The notes: a model not told the origin generated them from the letters alone. DNA of 64,000 nucleotides from Xanthoparmelia taractica (GCA_033085395.1 JANQBS010000140.1:41926-105925), one strand, 5' to 3'; positions 12,141 to 24,066 are shown, counted from the first letter of the stretch. Translations and numbers: made by a program.

Positions 12141-13000
12141 ATGCTTTTGTCCAGCCATGTCTTCCTCCTCCATTTCGCCACCTTATGCGCAACAGCACAC
12201 AATCCATCAACAGCATTAAATGGGCTCATTCTCCTAGATCCATCAACCAGCATCACCACCATACCGCCACTGCTCAACTTCTCCGCCACAAGGTTCCCAG
12301 ACAACGACACCTTATCCGCCACCGGCACCCTCTCCGCCACGAACCGTTTCCCTCGCTTCAACGACACCATCCACCAAGCTGTAATCAGAACAGAAGCCCT
12401 CTATCCGAGCGCCATCTTTGTAGGCGCCGACGCCACATCTATCACCGGTCCGACGACGGACCCTGATCGGCTTACCGATGTGCGGCTGACCTTCAACTAC
12501 CGCGTCGGGCGGTATCGGAGCATCTTCATCGAGATGGAAGCATGGGGTCAGGTATGAGCAACTTTTACGGCAACATCGTCTCCTCTCCCCACCCTACTCT
12601 TCGCCCCAAAACCTAAAATCATAAGAGCAAAAACAGCCCTCTCACGCCTTTTATGCATCGTCGGCAACTCCCTAACCCCCAATAAAAACCCCCTCGCCAA
12701 AAGTCTTCACTAACATCCCCCCTCCCCCAAAATCAGTGGACCCGCCCCCGCCCTACCACCATATCCCCGCACAAGAACTTAGGCCCCCTCCCCCCAAACC
12801 TAGGCATGGACCTCGTCGACGCCTCCAACCTACTCCGCGCCTCCGGCTACATGCAACCGTACGACGCCGTCGACGTCAAGTGGCCGACCCCCTACCCGGT
12901 AGCTCAGCAGCAGGTGTTTTATTTTTTCCAGATGGAGGGGACGGAGCCGTCGATTGTTGCTGTGGGGACGAGGGATAGGAGCGTGACGCCCCTGGATTGA
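12141..13000 (+). CDS. Secreted hypothetical protein, two exons
   Basis: Exons 12141-12551 and 12737-13000 give 224 residues. The ATG at 12141 is preferred over upstream in-frame codons because it gives a clear signal peptide (MLLSSHVFLLHFATLCATA). The mature part has several N-x-T/S sequons and a motif pair VRLTFNYRVGRYRSIFIEME and, after the intron, VDVKWPTPYPVAQQQVFYFF, suggesting a compact beta-rich fold. The 185-bp intron is long and C-rich. I see no cysteine pattern typical of effectors (few Cys in the mature chain). No family is recognised; it could be a lineage-specific secreted protein. Confidence 0.6.
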
Positions 13001-14097
13001 TTGAGTCAAATGGGAAGGGAAGGGAAGGGGAGGGAGAGAAGGAGAAAGAAAGAGAGAGGAGGGGTGGGGGAAGGTGGAATGAGGGTAGAATATAAGGTAA
13101 GGGAGTAGTCTGGACGCTGCGTACTTGAAAAGTCCGCAATTTGCTCGGCAACATGCGTCCAAGATGCGATCTGCGGGTCGAACTATCATTCACCGTTCAC
13201 TTCAATTCGTGCAATGGCCAATCGCACCCTTCTCTCCCGTCCTCAGTATGAAGCCATCGTCCGAAGCTTCTCTTTCAAAGATGTCAAAACAACAAGAATC
13301 CCAGCTTCACATTCTTAGAGGTCTGAAATTCAGAACGGACAATTTCTTTGTTAAACCATATTATCCAAACAACACCTTTATCCCATGTCCCAACCCAAAA
13401 CCATTCCATTCAAAGCATGACGCGCCTTTCATAACCACTTCCAAATCGATCAATCTTCTCCATACTGTTACCTTCTAAATTACACCCCTATCATCCCCTG
13501 TTCTCGAGATTGTGGGATATCTATGTGAGAGGGGTAGGAAAGGGGGGAAATGGGAGAGATGCGGTCGGTTTGTGAGCTTTTCGGCGGGAGGGGCGGGAAG
13601 AAGATAGGAGGAAGGAGGGTGAGGATGGGGCGGAGGGAAAGGTGGGGAGGGAGAACAGTGAAGATGGATTGGTTGGGAATATGGATATGGGGATGGATGT
13701 GGAGATGAAGATGGAGGCTGGGTTGATGTGGTAGGCGGGATGGGAGGGGGTGAATGTACGCTCCTTGACGCCGTAGTTGATGTATATGATAGTAGTGTTT
13801 TGTATCGTCGTGTCTCGTGCAATCTCTTGTTAGGGGCAAATCCCTCACTGTTAATGACCGAGCAACCATCAAAAGACTAGCCGGACCCTGTCAACAGGCT
13901 TCGGCTCCAAGCGTCCAATAATACAGATTATATTGTCTATACTCCAACACACCACTTCTCAAGGATCAAAAAACCCTAGTGCTAATCGATGGCTCGTAGA
14001 TCACTGCAAAAACTCTCGTTATGTCCAAGAAACTCTCAGTCTACCAAAGGTAGGCTAAATCTATACAAGTCTTGGCTTCCTTCTTCCAGGCTATCCA
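13001..14097. other. Intergenic, purine/pyrimidine-biased
   Basis: Contains (GGGAA)n-like DNA near 13008-13035 and a G/A-rich stretch at 13530-13750. The Pro/His-rich minus-strand frames over this stretch are composition artefacts. A frame at 13125-13478 (+) has no recognised similarity. Confidence 0.5.
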
Positions 14098-14349
14098 TCA
14101 CCCAACGTACTTCCCATACATCGCAAACTGCTCATCCGCCCTCAACCTCTCCAAATCCTCCTGCCTCAAACAAAGTGCTACCGCAATCTCGCCATCCAAC
14201 GTCCTAGGCATCAAATAGATCAAACTCTCCACCGGCACGAACTGCGGCCTCCGCACAGCCTCCGGTTTGTCCAACCCAAGGTTGAAATCAAGTCCACAGC
14301 AGTCTATACCAGCCCAAGAGCTAAGCATAATGTCCACAGATAGATCAAG
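14098..14349 (-). pseudogene. Orphan C-terminus of a TRI101-type acyltransferase
   Basis: Reading leftward from 14349, the frame encodes DIMLSSWAGIDCCGLDFNLG, then KPEAVRRPQFVPVESLIYLM and ends DLERLRADEQFAMYGKYVG. This is the conserved C-terminal block (SSW..L...DFGxGxPxxVRRP) of fungal transferase-family acyltransferases such as trichothecene 3-O-acetyltransferase. A stop codon lies just upstream in frame at about 14354. The next 500 bp on the same strand contain broken frames (14359-14547 and around 14640-14880) in which I could not find the HxxxD active-site motif. I therefore call it a 5'-degenerate remnant, although an exon I failed to splice remains possible. Confidence 0.6.
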
Positions 14350-14549
14350 CAATCGTTTTTACGATCGTTTCCATTGACACGAAACAAAAACCATCGTCAC
14401 ACGCCCAATCCCTATGTGCACAGCCCGGAGGCTGGTGCAACGACACGATAGGAAAGCTCTATACTTTGCAGAGCGTGAATAATATGTGCCGGTCGCTAGT
14501 CCTAGGCTCGCCGGGAAGGAGATCAATGTCCTGGTCGAATACCCCACTG

Positions 14550-17500
14550 GATAAGCAGAGGATGGTAGGTACGGAGTGTACCCTGCCGTCTTGATCCAGT
14601 CCTGAGAACATACCCTTAACAGGTTCGAAATCGACTCTGGGTCATTGCCCTATATACAAGCGTTATCTGAAACTTCAATTCGCCAACTCTTACCCATGCT
14701 TTCCTGTCCGATGTCTTGCAGCTTCCCAACCCTGGCGATCGAGATGCTTTGGAGACTCATCTTAATGGACGGTCTAGACGCTCGCTCTGAGCTTTGCTGG
14801 TGGTGTGTTTGTAGGAGTTATTAATAGACCGAGGATTGTCGTAAAAGTTCCACACAAGCTCGTTGGCTGGTCGAACCTGGCTCGACAATTAGTCACCATT
14901 TATGATCAACGACGCTGTATACCTACAGCTCGCCAAGCGGCAAGGGATAAAGCGTAATAGTAGCCAGGGCTGACCTCGAGCTGGGCCGATTCCCTGTATC
15001 CGGAGCTGCCCGCTTACGTTTTTTGTCCTGCATTGTGATGGAATACATAAGGCCAAGCGGAGGGTTGGACAGATTGGGGGAGATTTAGTTGAACGATCCT
15101 AAAAGGGTCGTTGCAATCCACAAGTTGATTATACGGTATATGAATCAAGTAAGCCATTGAAGGATGAATAAAGTGGTATAAGGAGAAGTGAGAGGAGAAG
15201 TAAGAGGAATACGCATTTGACGAAGGTTAAGGGTGCTTTCTTCATCTGTACCTAACGCCACGCCGATCGACTTTCTGTACTCGACTATTCTCCGTGGATT
15301 AGGCTCGCGTCCTGCATCTTATCTTCGCCACGCTGCCCTAATAGACGTGGGAAGACACAGCCTGAAATCTCTAACACTTTTCAATTTTCTCTTTTCGCTT
15401 TGGCAACGATCCGGCTGAGGTTTCTGTCTTTTGCCTTCTCCTTGTTGAAAACCCCAATCCGCAGTCACGAAGAGTGTTTTCCTGTTTTTCTTTCATATGG
15501 TGAAAATTGAGCGACGAGAAATTGAGCTTCAAGCCTTCAACTTCTCCAAGTTGTAAAGCACACGAATCCTATCACACCACTCAGTGGCTGACATTCCTCT
15601 GCGCTCTTGTGCCCAAGCCAAGCGAACCAGCGGCAATCCCACTGTGAAAAACCCTATAAGGCATAGTGACAAAAAAAAGCACGGCTGAAGTTTGGGCGCA
15701 TCGTGTTGCCCAACACGACAGAAACCTCTGTGAACGTCATCAATGAATGCTTCTCTCTCATCATCCCCAGGGAAGCCTTTGCATGTTTGACTTCGATTTT
15801 TTTCACCCATGTCATCAACGAACTCCGCGCTCTCAAGTAACAGCTGTACAGGCGTCAAGACTTGTGTTTTGCTTCTTGTCTCCCCTTGATAGCTCTCCTT
15901 TTCAACTGCTCAACAAAAGCGTGTGAAATCCTCCATAATTCTTTCGGGATGTCACCACGACAACCTTCTCGGCAGCATTGGTTTTCTGCAGTCATCTCAC
16001 CAGATTCCGTGCGAGGGTGAACAGAAACATTTCAAAGTCCCCCCGAGACCATCCCGCATAGATACTCACTAAGAGAAAGTCCCATCGGACATTAAATGGT
16101 AGCGGTTCGTTAAGTCTCAGGACTTCTTCGATAAGATTCAAATCTTCCCGTCCATGCCGCATAGAAGACACCGAGCGCAACTGACCTGCGTGAATTGTTC
16201 TCCAAGCAACACTTAATTTCGTCATGTCGGCCGTCCCGTTTCTCCACGATTTTGCGCAAGTGGGTGCATAAGAGCATAGGTACGTACCGATCGTTTTTGA
16301 TCCAAGGTGAGATTGGCAATATCCTCATCGCTTGGCCTTAGTACTACATATGTTGATGCATCATCGACTTCTGCGAGTTTGCTAAGATTGATACCGATCC
16401 TCCGTGCACTTCTTTCGCAATTATGCCACGGGCGGCGTTGCGCTTCGTCTCTAGGATCTCTTATGGTCTTTTTGAGTATAATGCATTAACGTGTGAAAGA
16501 AATGAGAAAATCTGTGGTGAGGATATGGATCATGCATGCCACTTTTTGGCTGATTCTGACGACACGCCCTTCAGCTTGCTGTATGGAATGCGCGTGAAAG
16601 GAAATATCAATAAAGGCGATTGCAGCGCAATCCTTCTGCAGGTTGATGGATGTTGAGCTGATTTTAACGTTCGTCACCAACACCTATATAAAACAGGAAT
16701 CATCTTTGAAGGTGCGGACTACCCTCTCCCTCTCTCTCTTAATTTTTGTTTGGCTTAGGTTATGGTCACGGCGTCGCTCTCATGGTTGTCTTGGAGTAGA
16801 AGCTCCACGCCTAGAATTATAAGTTGAAAAAGAACAGCTCGTATGACAAATCACCATTCCCGATCTAGGTCTTCGAGGCGTATCCATGTCATTGTTGAAA
16901 ACAAGGATGAACGCACAGACTGTGTGGTGATGGAAGGAAAAACATCTGCAAGATCCAACATGTGAGCACAGAGAAAATGGTGGAAGACACATCGTTGGAA
17001 GCTCTGACTGGACTTTTGCCTGGTGAATGATGATTAAGGTATAGAAATAACATAGTCTAGGACCTAGAACTCTAGATCAGATGACGTAGATTGCGGGGAC
17101 AATGAAATCTCTTAAATGAAGAGAGAGGAACAGATCGATTACCACTGTTGTGCGATAGAACAGACCGACTCCAAGAATATGTCTATTAAAACGACAGAGA
17201 CCGAAAATGATGTCGCAGTCGTCAGCCAAGAAATCCATTCACTGAAAACAAGGTACTGACCTACAGCAGCAGCATAAAAATTTACTATGCTGCCTGCTGC
17301 ACAGCTTTTAGGACCGAAGATGTAGCTTGACATTCCGAAGCTTGAAGTAAGTGAAAGAGCTGTGGTGTCTTCGGCACTAGAGACCGAATGCATCTCAGGA
17401 ATGTTCTTCAAGACAGTGAGAAGCCAAGTGTAGCCATCACCATCATTCAAAGTATCATGAAAAACAACGTTCTCTCGAGACATGTTCTTTTGCTTTAGCG

Positions 17501-20500
17501 ATTCTTCTGAAAATATGAGATAGAAACAAGCAACCGAAAACCAGCTCGAAGCCACAAAGTCTCTCGGGAATCCAAGGCACGGACGCACATGTCAACCATT
17601 GCTTCGTGATAGTGGCGGTAAAACGCAAGACGTACATTGCCATGGACGGGCGGGCGGGCATCATAGGCCGGGAGGGACCTGTGGGGCCGAGTGACGTGAA
17701 AGCTTTTATCTTTGTGTGAGTGGAGATACTCATCAAGCCATGCTAGGACATGGTTCTTTGATGAGTGATGATGTTAGCTGGTGGCTTGCGATTCAAAAAG
17801 CTCTCAAGAAGCATGATGACTTGATTTTCAACCACTTCAACAACCTGTAAAAGCGTAGAACTGAGCAAAAGTGCTTTGCTGGAGATGCAGGGGTGTTAGA
17901 CCCAGGCTCATCTGCCTGACATCGAAGTAATCATTTTGTATCCTGAGTAAGACCTTTTCGTATTTGACCGCTGTGTCTGGATATCCAACTTTGACTTTTC
18001 CGAGGTTGTAAAGAGCTAAAGGAATCAATGTTCTAGTCGATTCCAATCTTTCTTCAGCTAAGCTCCCAACTGATGAACGTCTCATGGTTGTCCGGTAGTT
18101 CCCGCAAGACTGAAGTATTGTTCAAAACCAATCGGTTGGGTGCCAGTGAAAGTCCACCGAGCAGTAGGCTAAGCACCAAATCATACCTGGCAGCAATAAA
18201 ATAAGGCATTTCCCTCATTTCATTCCTTTGCCTGCTTCGCCGCCATTTTAGCCAGCAAATGTGTCGACGAGTTCTTTACCCGCGCAGCTAAAGTCCCACC
18301 GTCAGCGTTCGTCTGATGCGCACGCCACGCTCATGGGAAGCTGCTTCCAAGGTGGCTGTGCTTCTATCTGTCTCTTTATCCGTTCACCAATCAGGAGTGT
18401 GCCGTCGAAGTTCCATTCGCTTGAACCCCCATTCTGCGATACCGGGTCACAACCAGACGCAGGTCAATGAGACAGAGAGAGAGACAGCGAACATGAAGTT
18501 GACAAGGAAGGTCGTAATCTGAAGATTATATCCCAGTCAAGCAAGTGCGCATCGGCCTCGAATCATTCTTTCCCTAGCTTGAGCTCCATGGGCTCACTTC
18601 AGACAATGGGGCGAGTCAATCTACAACAACAAATGATTAGTAGTACGGTCTCTGTTGAAAGGCATTTGGCCTGCAGATTTAGTCGTTTGCTGCATCGTGT
18701 AGATGATGAAGCTAGGAGTTGAAAGGAAGTGAAAGGATCAGAGAAAGTGTGCTATAAATCTCGACGTCAGCGCGGATATCATGTCACCTCAACCAGGCAT
18801 GAGGTCATAAGAGGACTGTGTAGACACACATTCAAAACATTGGTGAAATCTGAATCGCATCAGTCAAGCATTAAAGCAAGCAATGTACGTTGGGCAGCAT
18901 AGATTGTCCGTCCTTCGTAGAGGATTCTCAGGATACAGCGTTATTCTCCACGCCATTAAGTACGCAATGCTCATCACCCGACGCTAGAGTCGTGAATGTC
19001 AAGTCATGGACAATGCCTGTCAATAGTCAGTCAGAGACGCTCACTTGGGTTTGTTCACGATACAGTGTTATCGAGAAGAAGAAGAAGAAGATAAACAAGA
19101 TGTTGAGCCGAATTGTAATTCGAATATGGCTCCTTGACACATTTTGAAAGTTGAATTCGTTGTGCAGGACGGCTTCGATTGAAAGTAGGATGATGTAAAT
19201 GGGAAGAACTTATCACGAGCAATGCCTTTTGCGTGATCTGTTAATTTAGAGCGTGTGCGTATAGATGAACAACTTGAATCGAAGAAAATTGCAAGGTAAA
19301 AAACGGTCTCCAAAGCAAAGATTGTAATGCTCGATAGATCGTCCGTTAGGTTTCAATCCTAGTATGCTTGGTCCCACACGGTAATGATTGTGTATGACGA
19401 GTAACAAAATCTATTAAAGGTATCGATATTTGGGAATCCTTCGCCATTCTGAAAAGGAAGGATCTGATGTACCCAGTGATATTCCATGCGGCCAAACCTC
19501 AAGAAGCCCATTCCCTCTTCGAGACTGAAATCCACATAGTGCGTTCATGTTCTTTCGCGGAGGAAGCCATGACTAAGAGGGCGCGGATTAACTCGTGGTC
19601 GTTGCTTTTCTGACTCGTCGATTGATTCTGCTCAATCTCTTAAGTAGCCATTTGACCTCCTTTTTATTGCCGCCTCGTTCTCAATACCATGATGACTTTG
19701 CGATTCAAATTGCTTATGTAGTAAACGAACGATTGATCGATCCATCACCGACGTCCCCAGTGCAACTGCTGTTCCTTTGTGGCACCTGTTTAATCATCAG
19801 GCTGCACATAGCACTCAAGCTCTCATGATTAGTCTTCTCGTATGTCACTGCACCGCGTTGCTTATCACTGAGTACCTTAACCAGCGTAGGGTGGATGTCT
19901 TTATGCTTCAGTAGACCCTAAGAAAAAGGATAGCGACAAGGTCAACAGAAAGGATAAGGTTCATCACAGAAGACAATACGTAGCTCTTCAAGTGCTCGAT
20001 TCAAAGTTCAGCGAAAAGTTATTCGCTACTGCATCGTTTCCAGAATCTAGGCAATGAGTGAAACTGAAGTAAGCAACAAAAGCACAAAACACGTATTTAT
20101 GTATAATGATTGAAAATCCAAGCAGAGCGTAGTGAACAGTGCAGAATGCATGTATCAACAGAAAGTTCAAGCAAAGCAGTGACGAAAATCTCTATTTCAC
20201 TACAATCACCGCACTCCATTCCAACCCCAAGGGTCCAGTAGAGAGCAGCTTGCATCTCACCACCCAAGCTCAAATGACCACTGAAACATGCAAATCAATC
20301 AAAATTAAAGGCAGCGTAAAGTAGCAGCACCATGCCAACTGGACCGGGATTTGACTATGCAAGAGTAGTGGAATAAGCGACAAGAAGCAGACGGCGAGCT
20401 ACCCGGCTGACGACTGTAGTAAGCTTCTAAGGACGAATGTACAGAGGTTGGTGCTGAAATATTTGTGTGGAGATCGTGTATATGTGAGAAGTTGTAGTTC

Positions 20501-21648
20501 ATCTGCTGTTGTAAACTCATATATGGAGATCAAAACGGTGTGAGAAGTTGTATCTCAACTCCTGCTATAGGCTCATGATTGATAAAAAAACCAAAGCCAT
20601 TATAATCCATTTGCAAAAGGACAGCCCGTGGAAGCGATGATTCCTACCGTGAATCTGATTCAACACCAGTATTGAATCCCCTGAAAACCACTGATGATGC
20701 TTTTATAGGCATGTCCAAGTAAGGAATGATGAACGTGCGTATGCGTTGCGTGTCTTGTAGGAGAGATGGAAAGATGGAGAGAAAGGGACCCTTTTATCCT
20801 CACGAACCCCAAATGTGAATCTCAACGCCAAGCCAAATTCCCACCACGGTGAATAACAACAATAAATCAAATACGCACAGCAAAACTTTGAATGTACATC
20901 ACTGCGAAGATAGTATTACTTTATAAATTCTCCGCGCACTGTGTACGAGATAGAAAGGAATAAAGTGCAGCAAAGAAAAGAAGGTCTGCCATCTGATGTG
21001 ATTCTGGTATGCGAGAATCGTAGAGCTGAGCTGCTATGATCGCCCGCAGCGTAGATGAAACTATAGCAATGATTCAGAGAAGGTCAAGACTCAGGCAGCG
21101 CCGTTTTATGGAGTTTGTGTCTTTCCACAGCTGGCATGAAGGGGATTATGGTGACATAGTAAACATTTGATTCTTTCAGCTTACCGATAGTAACCCAAAA
21201 AGCTTCATGGAGACCAGCTTGTTTGATATCTGGACTCTGGACTCTGTCTGGTGAGGACTGTGCAGCAGGTAGAGCTGACAGACTTGGCGGCGGCATGTGA
21301 ATGCAATTATTTTGTGACGGAAGCTCACTTGGGCTTGATGCACTCACTTTCGCAATTTTCAACTCATACTAAGTTAACCATCTTTACCCACAGACGCCAG
21401 CATTGGCTGGTTGAGGTACCTTTCAAGTACTATATTTCGGACACACCACGATCTTCAACAATTCCACTACGCTTCTAGAATACGTACTTGAAAGTGTCAT
21501 CATCACGGATCTCGTTTCTGCCCTCACCAGTCTCACATCAGTGAAGCTTCCGCCACCTTACCCATCCACCCCATTCAAGGCTACCATATTTTCAAGCTCA
21601 CAACAAGACCACAGCACACTTCTTGATACATCTGCAATACCAGCAACA
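14550..21648. other. Seven-kb gene-poor region with unassigned frames
   Basis: No frame exceeds 150 codons. The best candidates are minus-strand frames at 15529-15858, 15992-16225, 17139-17588 and 17837-18085. The first and last share a weak motif (LYNLEKLKA and LYNLGKVKVGYPDTAVKYEK) reminiscent of a TPR helix pair, so they may be remnants or exons of tetratricopeptide proteins. The 17139-17588 frame reads plausibly as protein in its central part (residues around NVVFHDTLNDGDGYTWLLTV) but is not recognised. A CT-rich tract is at 16722-16740. I see no RNA gene. Confidence 0.4.
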
Positions 21649-21891
21649 ATGCCATCCTGCATCATCTGTAACAAGGAGGAAGCGAAAGTCTGCCAGGTTT
21701 GTCACTCGGCCAGTTACTGTTCAAAACAATGCCAGACCAAAGACTATCGGACTCACAAACTGCTATGTTCAAGATTCAAAGAGTATCAGATCCGGCCTGA
21801 GGAGCACCAGAGACGAGGAATCATATTTCCCGAGTGTGAAAAGTCACCGCTATGGGTCTGGATCAAACCCGAAAGCAAGGACGGATACCAG
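21649..21891 (+). pseudogene. MYND zinc-finger gene, 5' part (disrupted by hAT insertion)
   Basis: The frame starts at the ATG at 21649 with a complete MYND finger: C4-C7-C15-C18-C24-C28-H36-C40, in CIICNKEEAKVCQVCHSASY and onward. MYND fingers bind proline-rich peptides and often sit at the N-terminus of uncharacterised fungal proteins. After KPESKDGYQ the reading frame enters the hAT element and terminates within four codons. The other half of the gene resumes at 24529. Removing the element and one copy of the duplication brings the two halves into one frame across the junction GYQ-SLVLDD. Confidence 0.85.
21884..21891. repeat. 8-bp target duplication of hAT (left copy)
   Basis: GATACCAG here is repeated exactly at 24521-24528, immediately outside the opposite terminus of the element. 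Eight base pairs is the usual length for hAT insertions. Confidence 0.92.
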
Positions 21892-22181
21892 CAAGGAACT
21901 TAATAGTCCGCCCTCACTTTGCGGACTATCAGTCCAGACGGTCCAACTGGACTGGTCCAGTTGGACCGTCCAACGATATTTGAACTATCAGTCCAGATCG
22001 TCTAGATAATCTAAACGAACGGTCTAAACTAATAGTCCAAATATCGTTGATGTAGCACATAATCATTCAATTATTTCTCGCACTCGGCTAATTATCGGCC
22101 TTCTTTCAAGGCGGATATCTAAGCAGTATATCCCTAAGCCACAGACATTAATTCTGACCCTGCCTACTCTGATATAGATGT

Positions 22182-22281
22182 TGTTGGAATTCAGCATCTC
22201 AGCCCTATTATGGCTTGGCATGAACCATAAGTAGCACTCAACTCCATAGAATAACAATCAAGCCGTCATCAAATTCCATTA
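22182..22281. repeat. LTR 1 (100 bp)
   Basis: Differs from LTR 3 at only three positions by my alignment. Followed directly by GGTTATAAGCCCGG, where a primer-binding site should lie, though I could not match a tRNA. Confidence 0.85.
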
Positions 22282-22486
22282 GGTTATAAGCCCGGTTTGA
22301 CGCGAACCATCACCACGACGACTTCCTTCGTAAGAGGTGAATATCTCTACGTCGTATTAATTCAGTTATAGAAATCTTAGTTAACGTTCGCTACGTTAAC
22401 ACAAATTTTTATCTCTACGATATCAACACGCGTTATTTCACCTTCATTCCGCGAAAATTCTACGATACGATATTAATTATAACGCT

Positions 22487-22762
22487 TACGGGTCGGAAAG
22501 GTGTGGTATCTGTTGAACATAGTCGTTTTTAACTTTTTTTCAACTTTTTTTAAAAAATTATATCTTTTTAATCTATTTATAGAATTTTAAAATTATATAA
22601 GCGTTCGCTTAAGCTTTTTACGTGTTTTTAGAATATAAAAAAATATTACGTAATATATTTATTAAAAACCCAATGGGAGTATGGGATATCCCATATCTTT
22701 CGATATGATATTCGAAAAACTAATCCTATACCATCAAATATATCACATCTTTCCGACTCGTA
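22487..22762. mobile_element. 276-bp MITE nested in the LTR element
   Basis: Left terminus TACGGGTCGGAAAGGTGTGG, right terminus read in reverse TACGAGTCGGAAAGATGTGA: an inverted repeat of about 23 bp whose mismatches are all G/A. It is flanked by an 8-bp duplication ATAACGCT (22479-22486 and 22763-22770). The second internal segment of the host LTR element has a single ATAACGCT at 23535-23542 and no insertion, which is the empty site. The interior is very AT-rich with no coding capacity. The 8-bp duplication suggests hAT-type mobilisation. Confidence 0.85.
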
Positions 22763-23237
22763 ATAACGCTATTAAGAGTAAAAAGATTAAGGGACTTAAA
22801 GAATTAGAAATTAGAGAGAAAAGAGAAAAGCGAAAGCGTATTAAGATATTTAGAAGAGAATAATTAAAAGGTAAGATACGAAGAAATAAATATTCTCTCG
22901 AAGTCTATAAAGGTCTAGATATAAAGAAATAAACACTCTCTCGAAGTCTACGAAATAGTTATTTAATTACTCTATAATAAATTATACGAATATCTTTAAA
23001 GTTAATATTTACGAACGCTCTTAAAGAGGATTATTTATCTTAAAAAGCTCTACGCGATAGACACACACACGTTTAAAGTACTCTTTTTAATTTTTCTCTA
23101 CATAAAACGAATAAATTAAGCGAAGATTTATTAATTTAAGAAGACTTTAAAGTAGAACACTTAAGATAATAATTCATGAAAGCTATAGCTATAGCTATAG
23201 TCCAGGGAAGGTAAATAGGTCTTCGCTGCAGAGGGAG

Positions 23238-23337
23238 TATTGAAATTCAGCATCTCAGCCCTATTATAACTTGACATAAATTATAAATAGTACTCAACTC
23301 CATAGAATTACAATCAAGTCGTTATTAAATTTCATTA
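23238..23337. repeat. LTR 2 (100 bp, heavily mutated)
   Basis: Differs from LTR 1 by about fourteen transitions, all C-to-T or G-to-A, plus one transversion. Begins TATTGAAATTC in place of TGTTGGAATTC. Confidence 0.85.
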
Positions 23338-23966
23338 GGTTATAAGCTCGATTTAACGCGAATTATTATCACGACGACTTTCTTCGTAAGAGGTGAATAT
23401 CTCTACGTCGTATTAATTTAGTTATAGAGATCTTAGTTAACGTTCGCTACGTTAATACAAATTTTTATCTCTATAATATCGATACGCGTTATTTTATCTT
23501 TATTTCGCGAAAATCCTATAATATAATATTAATTATAACGCTATTAAGAGTAGAAAGATTAAGAGACTTAAAGAACTAGAAATTAAGAAGAAAAGAGAAA
23601 AGTGAAAGCGTATTAAAATATTTAAGAGAGAATAATTAAAAGACTAGATACGAAGAAATAAATACTCTCTCGAAGTCTACGAAATAGTTATTTAATTACT
23701 CTATAATAAGTTATACGAATATTCTTAAAATTAATATTCACGAACGCTCTTAAAGAGGGTTATTTATCTTGAAAAGCTCTACGCGATAGATATATATACG
23801 TTTAAAGCACTCTTCTCGATTTTTCTCTACGTAGAATAAACGAATTAAGCGAAGATTTATTAATTTAAAGAGGCTTTAAAGTAGAATACTTAAGATAATA
23901 ATTCATGAAAGCTATAGCTATAGCTATAGTTCAGGGAAGATAAATAGATCTTCGCTACAGGAAGAG

Positions 23967-24066
23967 TGTTGGAATTCAGCATCTCAGCCCTATTATGACT
24001 TGGCATGGACCATAAGTAGCACTCAACTCCATAGAATAACAATCAAGCCGTCATCAAATTCCATCA
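23967..24066. repeat. LTR 3 (100 bp)
   Basis: Nearly identical to LTR 1; ends CCATCA, giving canonical TG...CA termini to the whole element. Confidence 0.85.

Larger units (their letters stand above)
22182..24066. mobile_element. Miniature LTR retroelement (TRIM-like), LTR-int-LTR-int-LTR
   Basis: Inserted in the hAT element with a 5-bp duplication GATGT (22177-22181 and 24067-24071). It has three 100-bp LTRs (22182-22281, 23238-23337, 23967-24066) that begin TGTTGGAATTC and end CCATTA/CCATCA, a Ty1/copia-like terminus. Short purine tracts (GCAGAGGGAG and CAGGAAGAG) directly precede LTRs 2 and 3, as expected for polypurine tracts. Internal segments are 956 bp (22282-23237, containing a MITE) and 629 bp (23338-23966). 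Neither encodes any recognisable Gag or Pol. Both internal segments are AT-rich and saturated with stops. The three-LTR layout suggests recombination between tandem copies. Confidence 0.85.

Noticed and set aside
6544..14349. A biosynthetic cluster (transporter, glutamyltransferase, reductase, acyltransferase)
   Set aside because: The genes are housekeeping or broken, face different directions, are separated by long gaps and include no core synthase.
22282..22321. Primer-binding site of the LTR element
   Set aside because: The sequence after LTR 1 (GGTTATAAGCCCGG) is in the right place, but I could not match it to a tRNA 3' end with confidence, so it is not listed as a feature.
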